59,736 nucleotides of DNA, from contig JAFGQZ010000069.1 of assembly GCA_016935435.1 (NCBI GenBank), forward strand, positions 1 through 59,736, in the 5' to 3' direction. This DNA is from Bacteroidales bacterium. Lineage in GTDB: Bacteria; Bacteroidota; Bacteroidia; Bacteroidales; UBA10428. This document shows, piece after piece, positions 20,003 to 28,741 of the stretch (the stretch's first letter is position 1; each line of letters begins with the position of its first letter). Below the pieces are notes generated by a model. That model had not been told where the DNA came from, made no database searches, and was given only the letters and a program-made list of their open reading frames with translations. Position numbers and translations under genes: made by a program.

Positions 20003-23000
20003 TTATCGTTCCTGCCGCTCGTTTTCTTCCTGGCCGGAAGTAACGGGAATGCCCGGCAATGCCCTGCCTGTCAAAGGTGGCTCAATAACCCAGGTGCTAT
20101 CGGTTCCCTGAACAACTATTTTAGCCACTGTGCCGCCCGAATCAAACACGGGTCTGGGCGCTGTTTGCCCCGGCCGCAACGGAGGGGCTTCCCAGGCTGC
20201 CCGTATAGCGCTGGTTGTGCAGCCTTCCATTTCAATATGTACCTCAACGTGCGAGTATCCGTTTGAGCGGGCTTTTATTAAGGCTTCTTCGGCCTGGAAC
20301 CTGGCAAAATTCGGTCCGGCTTGCATATTGCCATGTTTAAGCGACAAAGGCCGTGGCGGATAACCAATAGTGCCATCAATGCCCGGGTAGCTCCTGCCAC
20401 TTGCTGTATCGCCAAATAGCCTGATAGGTTCGCCTGTTCGACGGAACAACCGTATTGCCTGCGCAATTTCGTGCTGTGCTGGCGGTCGGTGGTTATACAT
20501 TACCAGTACTCCGTTATTGCCCGGAATGGCCTGTTCTGTATGCCGCATCATAGGGTTCAACGGGTTGTCCATCGAGCGGATACGTATTATTTCGCTTTGA
20601 ACACGGTCGGTATATTGTTGGGCAAAATCCTGGACCCGTCTTTGAACAATTCCATTTCTGCGGTTTGCAGGAATACGGTTCAGGACAGTTTCAGGGTTTC
20701 CACCATTCGATCGTATTTCTGCCATCCACATGTCGAAGCCTACCCTTATATCCTGGCTTAACGATTGGCGAAGTGCCGATTCCAAGGGGCCAGGGTTTTC
20801 AAATGCCAGGGGCCTTGAAATATCAACCGGGGGTGTTGCCTGTGGGTTTGGAATTTCTGCCCCTTCGGGGCCGGCAGGGGTCGAGCCCCTCGATGAAAGC
20901 CTTGCCCGTTGCCCGCGTAGCTGTGCGTTTCTGTAAACTTTGCTGCCTGTTAGCAAAAGAACAACACTTCCTGAGCCGGTGCCGGCACTTTCCGAACGTT
21001 CTATGCTACTAAGCCTTGATCCTGTGCCCAGCCTTTCGCCTGTTATGCCTTCAATTAACTGCGAAAGGCCAACTGCATCACCAATAGAATGTAATATGGT
21101 TAGCGGGATAGGGATATCAAGGTCTAATTGCTCTATTTCTTCGCGACGGGTTAAATACGATTGGATGCCCGAATATACTGCTATGCCGGCAAGTATTATT
21201 GCTGCGGCAACTGCGGTAATAATGCCGGCGCCTACGGCAATACCAATTATGGCAATTACACAAAGCCCTGTGGCCAGGGTTTCGCCAAAAGATTCGAGCA
21301 AGCGGCCCGGGATTATTTCGTGCCTGTCGATCGATTCGGATTGAACAGGCTCCACAGCAGCCTGATCCAATTGTTGGGAATAACCACTTTCCAATAGGTC
21401 AACCAGGACACTTGCAGGGCTTGTGCTCAAGAATTCCGGCGAAAACATGTGATCGGTGGCCCAGTTCATTAGTTCTTCGGCCAACCTGTTAAGTACCTGT
21501 TGGCGTTCTTCATGGCCAGTAACCAAAATATCCCTTCCTTCGCCCGGAATGGGTATTCGGTAAGGGTATGTCCTTGACGATTCTCCCCATAGCCGCATTG
21601 CATAAGAAAAATACTCTTCCCAGTGAGCCTGTCGGCTTGCCCGTTCCTGCTCCGATTGTATTTGCCTTTGTTGCTCAACGTACCTGCGGTAACTGGTTTC
21701 CTGTAAGTCTGTTAAATGTTGATCAAATGATTGTGAATATAGTGATAGCCATATTTCTACCGGGTCGTAGTTACTAATGTTTGTATCTTCGATATGCTGG
21801 TCGATCCAATCGAGATAGCGGTTCAGGGCCGCCGACAAAACAGGGCGTTCGCTTTCCGGGGCGGTATTAAGCCTGTTGTTCATGTGGCGGTACAACTCAA
21901 GAAAAGGTTGCACAGGCGATTCGGGCAGTGGAGCTGTGGCATGTTCAAGCGACCATCGCCATAATTCGCCCGGTTGCCTTTCGAGAAATTCTTCGGTATT
22001 GTAGTTGGCACCAACCCAGTTCAGGTAAGTTATTGATGCATTAATAAGTACCGGATCATCTGAAATATCGACATGTTGGATATAGTCCAGGAATTGTTGG
22101 CGCTTATCGATCATGGTTTGTTCAGCAGACGAGATACGTTCAACTGCTTCGAACCATACACGGCCCCTTGTGATGCCATCTCTTGGGGAATAAGCTGAGC
22201 TTCGTTCAGAAACCCTTAGCCTGATCCGAGGTTCAACAAAAACCTGTTGCCGCCTATAGGCTGCTGCTATTCTTTCTGCCGCCTCGCCCGGAAGTAGATG
22301 TGCAACAGGTATGCTTTCGTTAACAAAAAAAGGCCTTATGCCCGAAGGTTCAATATTTAGGTCGAGTGTAAATTCGGGCCGGGGCTCGCGCGAAGTTGCA
22401 TAAACTTCTAATTCAATGGTATCGCCCACCGATATGTATCCGGTATCGGTAGCAAAAACCCGGGCAAATTCATCAAAACTTTGTCTGTCGGCTTCCGACA
22501 ATGCATTATAGAACCTCTGTGCCCTGTCGGTTAAACGTAATGCCTGGATAACCCTTAAAAGAACCGGTGGCTGAAGGCCCCTCATGATATTAAAAACGTT
22601 CCGGGCTTCGGTTTCATTAATTCTCCAGTCGAACAAGCCGGTGCTTAACTCATGGTGTATATCGGCAAGTGCCTGACGGGTTTCGGAAAGCTCTCTTCTA
22701 ATACTATTCCCTTCGGTGCTTTCTTCCGGTCCATCGCGTTGTATGGTATTCTGCACAACACTATGCCCCTGCTGTATTGTGTGGGTCAGCTCATGTGCCA
22801 GTAAACGTTGCCCTTCGGTATCTGTTGTGTTAAAGTTTCCCGAATTGAAATAAATATCGGAACCATGGGTAAATGCCCTTGCATTTAATTTGCGGTTCAT
22901 ATCGACTGCATGGCTGTTTGTGTGTAAACGTACGTCCGAAAAGTCGGCGCCAAAAGCATTTTCCATCTGTGCTTTTGTGTTTTCCGGTATAGGCATTCCC

Positions 23001-25300
23001 GCTCCCGTCGTTTGCAAATCCGACTCAATATTGACATTGCCAGCCTTATAAAAATTATCTTGCGAGGGTTGTACCGAATTTTTCTCAGTGTTTTGGCTGT
23101 GTTCAACTTTAACTGGCTCAATTTCCGGCGTTTCGGGCTGAACAATACTGGGTTCATTTATTCCGGAAATGTTGTTTTTATGAATGTCCTGTACAACTAT
23201 TTCGGCATTTTTATCGGCCTCCAGCTCATATCTGTCGCCCGGTTGACCGACAATTAGCTTAGTCTGAATATTTGATCCGCGAGCAAAAAAATCAGCCCCA
23301 GGTTCCTCTTTTTCCTGTAATTCAGGTTCACCGGTTTCGGTTTCTGCCGGGCTATTTGCGTTGGCCGGCTCAATAAGGAAAAGTTCGACCCTGCGGTTAA
23401 AAGCACGGCCATAAACGGTGGCATTTCCGGCATTGGGCCGCAATTCGCCTTCGGCTGGCGGGTTATCGGAATCAATTAACCGTCCGGGGGCTATCCCTGA
23501 CTGCTGTGCCAGGTTGTAAAATGCCTGCGAGCGCAGTCTTGCCAAAGCCATGTTTTCTGTCTCTGTGCCCGGTTCCGATGCATGGCCGACAAACCTTAAG
23601 TTATACTGTGGATTTTCGTCTAAATAAGGTATAACTTCGTCGTTAAAGAAATCGATATGTTCTTGTTTAAGTTCATGGCTTCCGACAGCGAAATTCATAA
23701 ATCTGTAATCGGGATTACCAGGGGCATCAACCTCCGGATCAAACATCTGGACTATACCTCTTGAGCTTTCCGACTCGGTAATTTCTGTTCGGCGGTTTGC
23801 GCCTTCCCTTAACCCAATTTGCCTTTCAAATAAATTTCGGGCAACCCGCGATTCCCCTTCGATGCGCCATACTTCTCCCTGGAAGAATGCCATAGCGATA
23901 TCGTCTTCGGAGACAAAGGGGGCAACCAATGTATTAATTTCGGCCAAACTGCTGTTGTTACTTGTCCTGCGGGTAATAGCATCCATTTTTTCCTGAACCA
24001 GTTGCTGTTGAATATTTCCCGGTGATAAGTGCAACGAATTGTAATACTCATATTCTTCCCGTAAGTGCTCCATCTCCTGTTCAAGCACTTTGCGGGTAAG
24101 CCATTCGGTAAACCCCTCGTTAAAATACCTGCCATTGGCCGATTGATATATCCAATTTCTGTAATTAGTATTAGAATAATAATGAACTGTTTCGTGTATA
24201 ACAGTTTGCATACGATCGTTGCTGTCGCCTTCGGGATTTATATTGATAACCGGGCCAGCATTAGTAAAATTGGTGAACCCCGCAATATCTTTAATAACAC
24301 CATTAGCAATAATTTCTGAATATTGTTTATTTTCTATTATCCGGGTAATAATCCTGTTGTAGTTCGGACCACCCTCACGTATATTATAGTCACCAATATT
24401 TGTATGTTGCCCCAATAATCCTTCGATCCATTGAAATTTTATATTATCGTCGATGGTATCGGGTGTTATTAAACGTACCGAAGAGGAATAGTTATTTCTT
24501 TCCGGCGCTCCTAGTTGTGGAAAACGCTCACGTACCAGAGCATCTGCAGCCCTTGCCTGATCTTGCACTTCGGCAAGGGAAGCAACCGGATCATTCGATT
24601 CCGGCAGATTTGCCATAGTTGTTAACTGTTGGACTGCCTGTTGAATAATATTGTCTTCGTCTTGTTGCGAAAGGGTTTCTTCTACAATTTCGCCGGATGA
24701 ATTAGTCCGTGGCGGGGCCAACTCCAGGTTCTGATACATTTGGTGGTATCTATCCGGATCCTGCCCGTTTGGGGTAAGCTGAATGGTTTGAAGGTTGTTT
24801 TGACCTTCAATTTTTGTAATGTTGCTGGATAGAGTGTTGGCGGCATGCTTTCGGCTTATTTCCCCGGGGTTGTTTTTAAAATCGATATTCGGTGAAGGGG
24901 TTAAATGTTGCGGGAGTAAATTTTGTACTGTGGGGTTATTTAAAAAGCCATCGCCGGCAGCCATCGCCATTTTTTCCGATGGTACAGCCTGCATTTGTAA
25001 TTCCTCTTCATCTGTAACGAGGTCAGGGCTTGTAACGGCCATTTCTGCCATACCTCCCGGGTTAGGGGACATTTGTAATGTTGGTGCAGGTATTATTGGT
25101 GAGGCTGAAATAGTTGTTCTTTCTAGCGGTTGACGGCTTTCCGGCACACCCGGTTCAAAAACCCCGGCTTCGGGAGCATCGATAATTTCCTCCGGTTGAT
25201 TGCTTATGCCAGGCTTGTTTTTAGGAAATGATTCACCAGGCTTAACGGGTAAGCTTGTGTTTTTATCGGATGTTTGCCTTAATGGAAGTACTTTATACAT
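20003..25300 (-). CDS. 1765-residue multidomain DUF4157 protein, candidate eCIS cargo/toxin
   Basis: Last gene of the eCIS operon. Domains in order: a disordered Pro/Glu/Gln-rich N-terminus (1-270); a gluzincin-like protease segment with HETVH (369-373) and NEGFTEW (394-400) as a possible third ligand; an OmpA-like fold (about 545-645; GHASEPG 572-578, NRRVEL 635-640); an IQTKLIVGQPGDRYE motif (678-692); DUF4157 (about 767-845) with HELTH at 836-840; helical regions; a hydrophobic segment (about 1340-1376); and a C-terminal domain (about 1590-1765) containing YPGIDGT and PLSLKHG. The DUF4157 zinc-protease fold recurs in eCIS-associated proteins. The layout resembles a polymorphic toxin, in which a constant N-terminal part carries a variable C-terminal effector. 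Cargo role is inferred, and no signal peptide is seen. It is separated from the upstream 153-aa gene by 35 nt. Confidence 0.8.
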   Translation of the reverse strand: MYKVLPLRQTSDKNTSLPVKPGESFPKNKPGISNQPEEIIDAPEAGVFEPGVPESRQPLERTTISASPIIPAPTLQMSPNPGGMAEMAVTSPDLVTDEEELQMQAVPSEKMAMAAGDGFLNNPTVQNLLPQHLTPSPNIDFKNNPGEISRKHAANTLSSNITKIEGQNNLQTIQLTPNGQDPDRYHQMYQNLELAPPRTNSSGEIVEETLSQQDEDNIIQQAVQQLTTMANLPESNDPVASLAEVQDQARAADALVRERFPQLGAPERNNYSSSVRLITPDTIDDNIKFQWIEGLLGQHTNIGDYNIREGGPNYNRIITRIIENKQYSEIIANGVIKDIAGFTNFTNAGPVININPEGDSNDRMQTVIHETVHYYSNTNYRNWIYQSANGRYFNEGFTEWLTRKVLEQEMEHLREEYEYYNSLHLSPGNIQQQLVQEKMDAITRRTSNNSSLAEINTLVAPFVSEDDIAMAFFQGEVWRIEGESRVARNLFERQIGLREGANRRTEITESESSRGIVQMFDPEVDAPGNPDYRFMNFAVGSHELKQEHIDFFNDEVIPYLDENPQYNLRFVGHASEPGTETENMALARLRSQAFYNLAQQSGIAPGRLIDSDNPPAEGELRPNAGNATVYGRAFNRRVELFLIEPANANSPAETETGEPELQEKEEPGADFFARGSNIQTKLIVGQPGDRYELEADKNAEIVVQDIHKNNISGINEPSIVQPETPEIEPVKVEHSQNTEKNSVQPSQDNFYKAGNVNIESDLQTTGAGMPIPENTKAQMENAFGADFSDVRLHTNSHAVDMNRKLNARAFTHGSDIYFNSGNFNTTDTEGQRLLAHELTHTIQQGHSVVQNTIQRDGPEESTEGNSIRRELSETRQALADIHHELSTGLFDWRINETEARNVFNIMRGLQPPVLLRVIQALRLTDRAQRFYNALSEADRQSFDEFARVFATDTGYISVGDTIELEVYATSREPRPEFTLDLNIEPSGIRPFFVNESIPVAHLLPGEAAERIAAAYRRQQVFVEPRIRLRVSERSSAYSPRDGITRGRVWFEAVERISSAEQTMIDKRQQFLDYIQHVDISDDPVLINASITYLNWVGANYNTEEFLERQPGELWRWSLEHATAPLPESPVQPFLELYRHMNNRLNTAPESERPVLSAALNRYLDWIDQHIEDTNISNYDPVEIWLSLYSQSFDQHLTDLQETSYRRYVEQQRQIQSEQERASRQAHWEEYFSYAMRLWGESSRTYPYRIPIPGEGRDILVTGHEERQQVLNRLAEELMNWATDHMFSPEFLSTSPASVLVDLLESGYSQQLDQAAVEPVQSESIDRHEIIPGRLLESFGETLATGLCVIAIIGIAVGAGIITAVAAAIILAGIAVYSGIQSYLTRREEIEQLDLDIPIPLTILHSIGDAVGLSQLIEGITGERLGTGSRLSSIERSESAGTGSGSVVLLLTGSKVYRNAQLRGQRARLSSRGSTPAGPEGAEIPNPQATPPVDISRPLAFENPGPLESALRQSLSQDIRVGFDMWMAEIRSNGGNPETVLNRIPANRRNGIVQRRVQDFAQQYTDRVQSEIIRIRSMDNPLNPMMRHTEQAIPGNNGVLVMYNHRPPAQHEIAQAIRLFRRTGEPIRLFGDTASGRSYPGIDGTIGYPPRPLSLKHGNMQAGPNFARFQAEEALIKARSNGYSHVEVHIEMEGCTTSAIRAAWEAPPLRPGQTAPRPVFDSGGTVAKIVVQGTDSTWVIEPPLTGRALPGIPVTSGQEENERQER

Positions 25301-25335
25301 TGATATGAGAACTCATTCCTATAAATAAAATCAAT

Positions 25336-25797
25336 CTAATTGAAATGCGTAAGTATTCTTTGGATTGAATCGAAATCAATGGCATTTGATTCAAATACAC
25401 CTGTTAAAACATTCATGTCGAGTGTATCTTCATCGGATTTAATTTCCAAAATACAACTGACTTTTATTTCTTCCCCGGGTTTAAAAATTCTGCATTCATT
25501 TAAATCCCAAGTTTTATCGTGCAGATGAAAATTATAAGTTAATGATTTATTGGCACCAACAGAATCTACCGATGGAATATTCACGGTCCAAAAAATTTCT
25601 TTTCGCCTGATGAAACAAGCTTTTTTAGTATCCGCCATAGATGATACCTTAAAATAAAAAGCATAATAGCCCCCGGAGCACTTTTGGCTCCAGAGGTTTA
25701 TTTTCTGGCTGGTTAGATTTCTAACTTCTAAATGGAAAGCAGTGTGGTTATAACTTAAAAATAATTCCATTTGTTCCGAGCTTAATTTTAAATCCAC
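25336..25797 (-). CDS. Small beta-rich protein between the two DUF4157 genes (possible inhibitor or chaperone)
   Basis: 153 residues from a GTG at 25797 that overlaps the 529-aa gene by 10 nt. An ATG at 25770 would give 144 residues with no overlap. I do not recognise the family with certainty. The pattern FHLEVRNLTSQKINLWSQK ... YYAFYFKV ... WTVNIP ... FKPGEEIKVSC resembles an Ig-like beta-sandwich of the BsuPI (intracellular proteinase inhibitor) type. It has no signal peptide. Its coupling to a protease-like gene upstream and its position before the larger one suggest a cognate partner, either an immunity protein, inhibitor or loading chaperone. That role is an inference. Confidence 0.6.
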   Translation of the reverse strand: MDLKLSSEQMELFLSYNHTAFHLEVRNLTSQKINLWSQKCSGGYYAFYFKVSSMADTKKACFIRRKEIFWTVNIPSVDSVGANKSLTYNFHLHDKTWDLNECRIFKPGEEIKVSCILEIKSDEDTLDMNVLTGVFESNAIDFDSIQRILTHFN

Positions 25798-27377
25798 GTA
25801 ATAGTTAAAGTGCTATACGGGCTAATACGCCTGTTACCGTTGCAAACATCTACAACATAAACCCTGAAAGTCCAGGTGCCCGGATAACCAGTAGGCCCGT
25901 TTGGCGTATCCCTGCCCTGATACACTCTGCCATTTGCCTGGTTAAGGGTAGTGCCATCGGTATTCACATACCTGTTGCCTGCAACCCCTCCACCATATCC
26001 GTTCCTGTGCCCATAGCGCTGTGTGTCGGTTGCGTCCCTGTCCTCAATCCACCTGTCGGCCGGGTGGGCTGCCGGGAAACCTGCATGTGGCCTGGTAATG
26101 CCCAGGGCTGCAACACTCGACACCCATGTGGCGTCCCATTTTATATCCTGCCTTACCTCGCAACACGATGCAAAAATCCCGTTATTGGGATCGTGATCAA
26201 ATTCGGCAGTAAATGTAAACGGAAACCTTTGAGGACCAAGCAGACGTGCACCCCCAACATAAACAGGGTTGGTTTTTACACGCCCCTTCCTGATAAAATT
26301 AGCCAACGCCCTTGATTCGGAGGTAAGGCCTTCGGCCCTTAATTCCCTGAACAATGGTGCAGCAGTGTCGGGCCCCAGTTTGCCGTCCTGGGTAAGGTTA
26401 TTGGCAGCCTGCCACCGTAAAACTGCATTAACAAAATCGGCATCGATTGTTGGTGGATCGGGACTGATACCAAGCACATCCCTTACAGTTGATATTAGTG
26501 TGGCAGGTGCCCTTCTTAATTTGGCAGTATTATAGTTTATTGCATCGGTAACTTCCTGGGGGGTTAGTACCCTGGGCACATTGGTGGGGTTTGGAGGTTC
26601 TATGGCAAAATCGGCCTGAATGCCAGGGGTATTGCTATTACCTTTTTTCGAAGCTATATTTTGGTTCCGGGCATTATTTCTCCCGTTTTGTTGAACAACA
26701 TGGGTAAGTTCATGCGCCAGTAAACTTTTTCCCTGTGTTGAAGAAGGATTATATTGCCCCTGGTTAAAATACATGTTATCGCCAATCGTAAATGCCCTGG
26801 CGTTAAGCTCTTTGTTCATCTTTGTTGCATTTTCGCCATTATGTACCCTCACATATTGGAAATTATATCCAAACTTCCGGCTCATATCATGGTTAAAATC
26901 AGGGGGCAATGGTGAACCTGTGTCGTTACTGTTTTGAAGGAGAGATACAAATGTGCCAGATGGGGCTGTTTCATTTACATTGTTTCCTATACTCTTTGTA
27001 TTAATGGTCATAAATTGGTTTCCGGCCACACTTTCTTCTTCCGGGTTATACGAGGTAAATCTCTGCCCACCGGATAAAGGAGACATCTGAATTTTAGCCT
27101 GTACAGTTTCTTCCTCTTCCTCGGGTTGCATCTGTATTTTAGTTTGTACCGGCTCTTCTTCCTCCTCTTCTGGTTGCATTTGAATTTTTGTCTGTACAGA
27201 TTCTTCCTCTTCTTCGGGCTGCATTTGTAACGTTTCCCCTTCACCCATTTTCATAACGCGATTTGCTACGGCATCGGCTTCGCGTTCGAATTTGTCGCCC
27301 GGCCTGCCAACTGTTAACTTGGTTTGAAAAAAAGGCCTTCTGCCGGTGTTCTCGTTTTTTTGTTTATAACTCAGCAT
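25788..27377 (-). CDS. DUF4157 protein with peptidoglycan-binding-like domain, candidate eCIS cargo
   Basis: 529 residues. Residues 17-38 carry the motif FQTKLTVGRPGDKFEREAD that often precedes DUF4157. Residues 50-98 are three near-identical QMQPEEEEExVQTKI repeats. DUF4157 spans about 155-230 with the zinc-protease motif HELTH at 222-226. Residues about 271-348 read as a PG_binding_1-like helical domain (AVLRWQAANNLTQDGKLGPDT). The C-terminal about 170 residues (CCEVRQD, WIEDRDATDTQRYGHR) are a domain I cannot name. There is no signal peptide. It lies 12 nt after the ATPase stop codon, so it is translated with the structural operon. It probably travels with, or matures, eCIS cargo; this is inferred from family context. 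Confidence 0.82.
   Translation of the reverse strand: MLSYKQKNENTGRRPFFQTKLTVGRPGDKFEREADAVANRVMKMGEGETLQMQPEEEEESVQTKIQMQPEEEEEEPVQTKIQMQPEEEEETVQAKIQMSPLSGGQRFTSYNPEEESVAGNQFMTINTKSIGNNVNETAPSGTFVSLLQNSNDTGSPLPPDFNHDMSRKFGYNFQYVRVHNGENATKMNKELNARAFTIGDNMYFNQGQYNPSSTQGKSLLAHELTHVVQQNGRNNARNQNIASKKGNSNTPGIQADFAIEPPNPTNVPRVLTPQEVTDAINYNTAKLRRAPATLISTVRDVLGISPDPPTIDADFVNAVLRWQAANNLTQDGKLGPDTAAPLFRELRAEGLTSESRALANFIRKGRVKTNPVYVGGARLLGPQRFPFTFTAEFDHDPNNGIFASCCEVRQDIKWDATWVSSVAALGITRPHAGFPAAHPADRWIEDRDATDTQRYGHRNGYGGGVAGNRYVNTDGTTLNQANGRVYQGRDTPNGPTGYPGTWTFRVYVVDVCNGNRRISPYSTLTITWI
27084..27230 (-). repeat. In-frame tandem repeats encoding QMQPEEEEE units
   Basis: Three copies of a 45-48 nt unit (residues 50-98 of the DUF4157 protein) differ mainly in the number of Glu codons (5, 6, 5). 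This is a typical replication-slippage pattern that keeps the frame. The product is a very acidic flexible linker between the N-terminal motif and the metalloprotease-like domain. Confidence 0.85.
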
Positions 27378-27388
27378 AATCGGTACAT

Positions 27389-28741
27389 TTAAAGTGTTCT
27401 GCGGTTCTTGTGAAATTCTCGTTTTATCCCCTCAATTATGTCGTTAAGGGTAATAAGATTGCTGTTGCGTCCGAGGGCTTTTAAAGAACAATGTTGAATA
27501 ATGTTGATTATAGCCCCGCCGGAAATTTCGTATTTTGCAGCTATCTCGCCGAGATCGACGTTTTTATCAAGCTCGGTTGATGCTGAAAAGCCATTCTCCC
27601 AAATTTTCAACCTTTCATCGGCACTGGGCAGCGGAAAGTGTATAACCGACTGGAACCTGCGCATAAACGCATCGTCGATATTACCTTTCAGGTTTGTTGC
27701 CAGTATAACCAATCCGTCGAAATCTTCAATGCGTTGCAGCAAATACGATACCTGTTGATTAGCATACCGATCGTGTGCATCTTTAGTGCTGGTGCGCTTA
27801 CCAAAAAGGGCATCGGCCTCGTCGAAAAATAATACCCATTCCTTATTTTCTGCCCGATCAAAAATTTTGGCAAGGTTTTTTTCTGTTTCGCCAACATATT
27901 TCGAAACCATTTGCGAAAGGTCGATGCGGTAAACATCACGCTTGTTTTTTTTGCCCAGTATGGCAGCAGTAGTTGTTTTTCCAGTGCCCGGAGAACCATA
28001 AAACAATGTTTTATACCCGGGTTTTAGAATTTTATCCATCCCCCAATCGTTCATCAGGGTTTTATTGTGGTTAATCCATGTTTCGATTTCTTCGAGTTGC
28101 GACTGTACCTGGTAATTAAGAATTAAATCGTCCCATTCCATTTTAGTGGTAAGCAGTTTAGCCGGAAATTCGCCACTGAAGTTAGGCTTGCGTGCTTCGC
28201 CAAGTGTAAATAAATCCAGAATTTCCTGCGACACACAAATCGACCCACTTAGTAGCGGCTCGTCTTTACCGATATCCTCGAGCCATAATATATTTTCACG
28301 ACTAAACTTATGGTGCCCGTCGAAACAGCATTGCAACCTGAACCTTCTTTCCAGGTTATTTCCTGCCAGGATAAACATTGCAGTTTCGCCTGTTGGGATA
28401 AAACCTGAATGGTTTTTCCCTTTTTTCCCGCCAAATTCGGTATAAATATTCTGTGTATTTTCGTTCCTGACCAGGAACATATCCAACATTTCGGGTTTAA
28501 TATGCGGAACGAGGCCAAGTATTAATAAAAACCGCTCTTCGTAATTCAGGTTATGAGTATTCAGAAACGAAGAGTAGGCTGATATGCTGCCATTCAGTTC
28601 CGGAGGTACAATTTCATAAACATCGGAATATTTTGTTTCTTTTCGGGCATTGAGCAGCGAACGAGTGCGGAGTATTTCCCTGAACCACTCAATTTCTCTT
28701 GCAATGTCTTCAGCATTCGATTTTATGTTATCGTTTACCAT
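27389..28741 (-). CDS. eCIS AAA+ ATPase (Afp15-like)
   Basis: 450 residues. The N-terminal half (1-215) is the family-specific region. The AAA+ core has Walker A GSPGTGKTT (249-257), Walker B FFDEAD (305-310), sensor-1 ILATN and an arginine-finger region AFMRRFQSVIHFPLP. This single-ring ATPase is conserved in eCIS loci and is needed for Afp/PVC assembly. It is not a ClpV-type sheath recycler, because it has one AAA+ domain and no ClpV N-domain. It overlaps the tape-measure gene by 7 nt and precedes the cargo-type genes by 12 nt. Confidence 0.93.
   Translation of the reverse strand: MVNDNIKSNAEDIAREIEWFREILRTRSLLNARKETKYSDVYEIVPPELNGSISAYSSFLNTHNLNYEERFLLILGLVPHIKPEMLDMFLVRNENTQNIYTEFGGKKGKNHSGFIPTGETAMFILAGNNLERRFRLQCCFDGHHKFSRENILWLEDIGKDEPLLSGSICVSQEILDLFTLGEARKPNFSGEFPAKLLTTKMEWDDLILNYQVQSQLEEIETWINHNKTLMNDWGMDKILKPGYKTLFYGSPGTGKTTTAAILGKKNKRDVYRIDLSQMVSKYVGETEKNLAKIFDRAENKEWVLFFDEADALFGKRTSTKDAHDRYANQQVSYLLQRIEDFDGLVILATNLKGNIDDAFMRRFQSVIHFPLPSADERLKIWENGFSASTELDKNVDLGEIAAKYEISGGAIINIIQHCSLKALGRNSNLITLNDIIEGIKREFHKNRRTL

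Noticed and set aside
25788..25797. Programmed frameshift joining the 529-aa and 153-aa products
   Set aside because: No slippery heptamer at the overlap and the second frame has its own GTG and ATG starts; simple overlap is sufficient.
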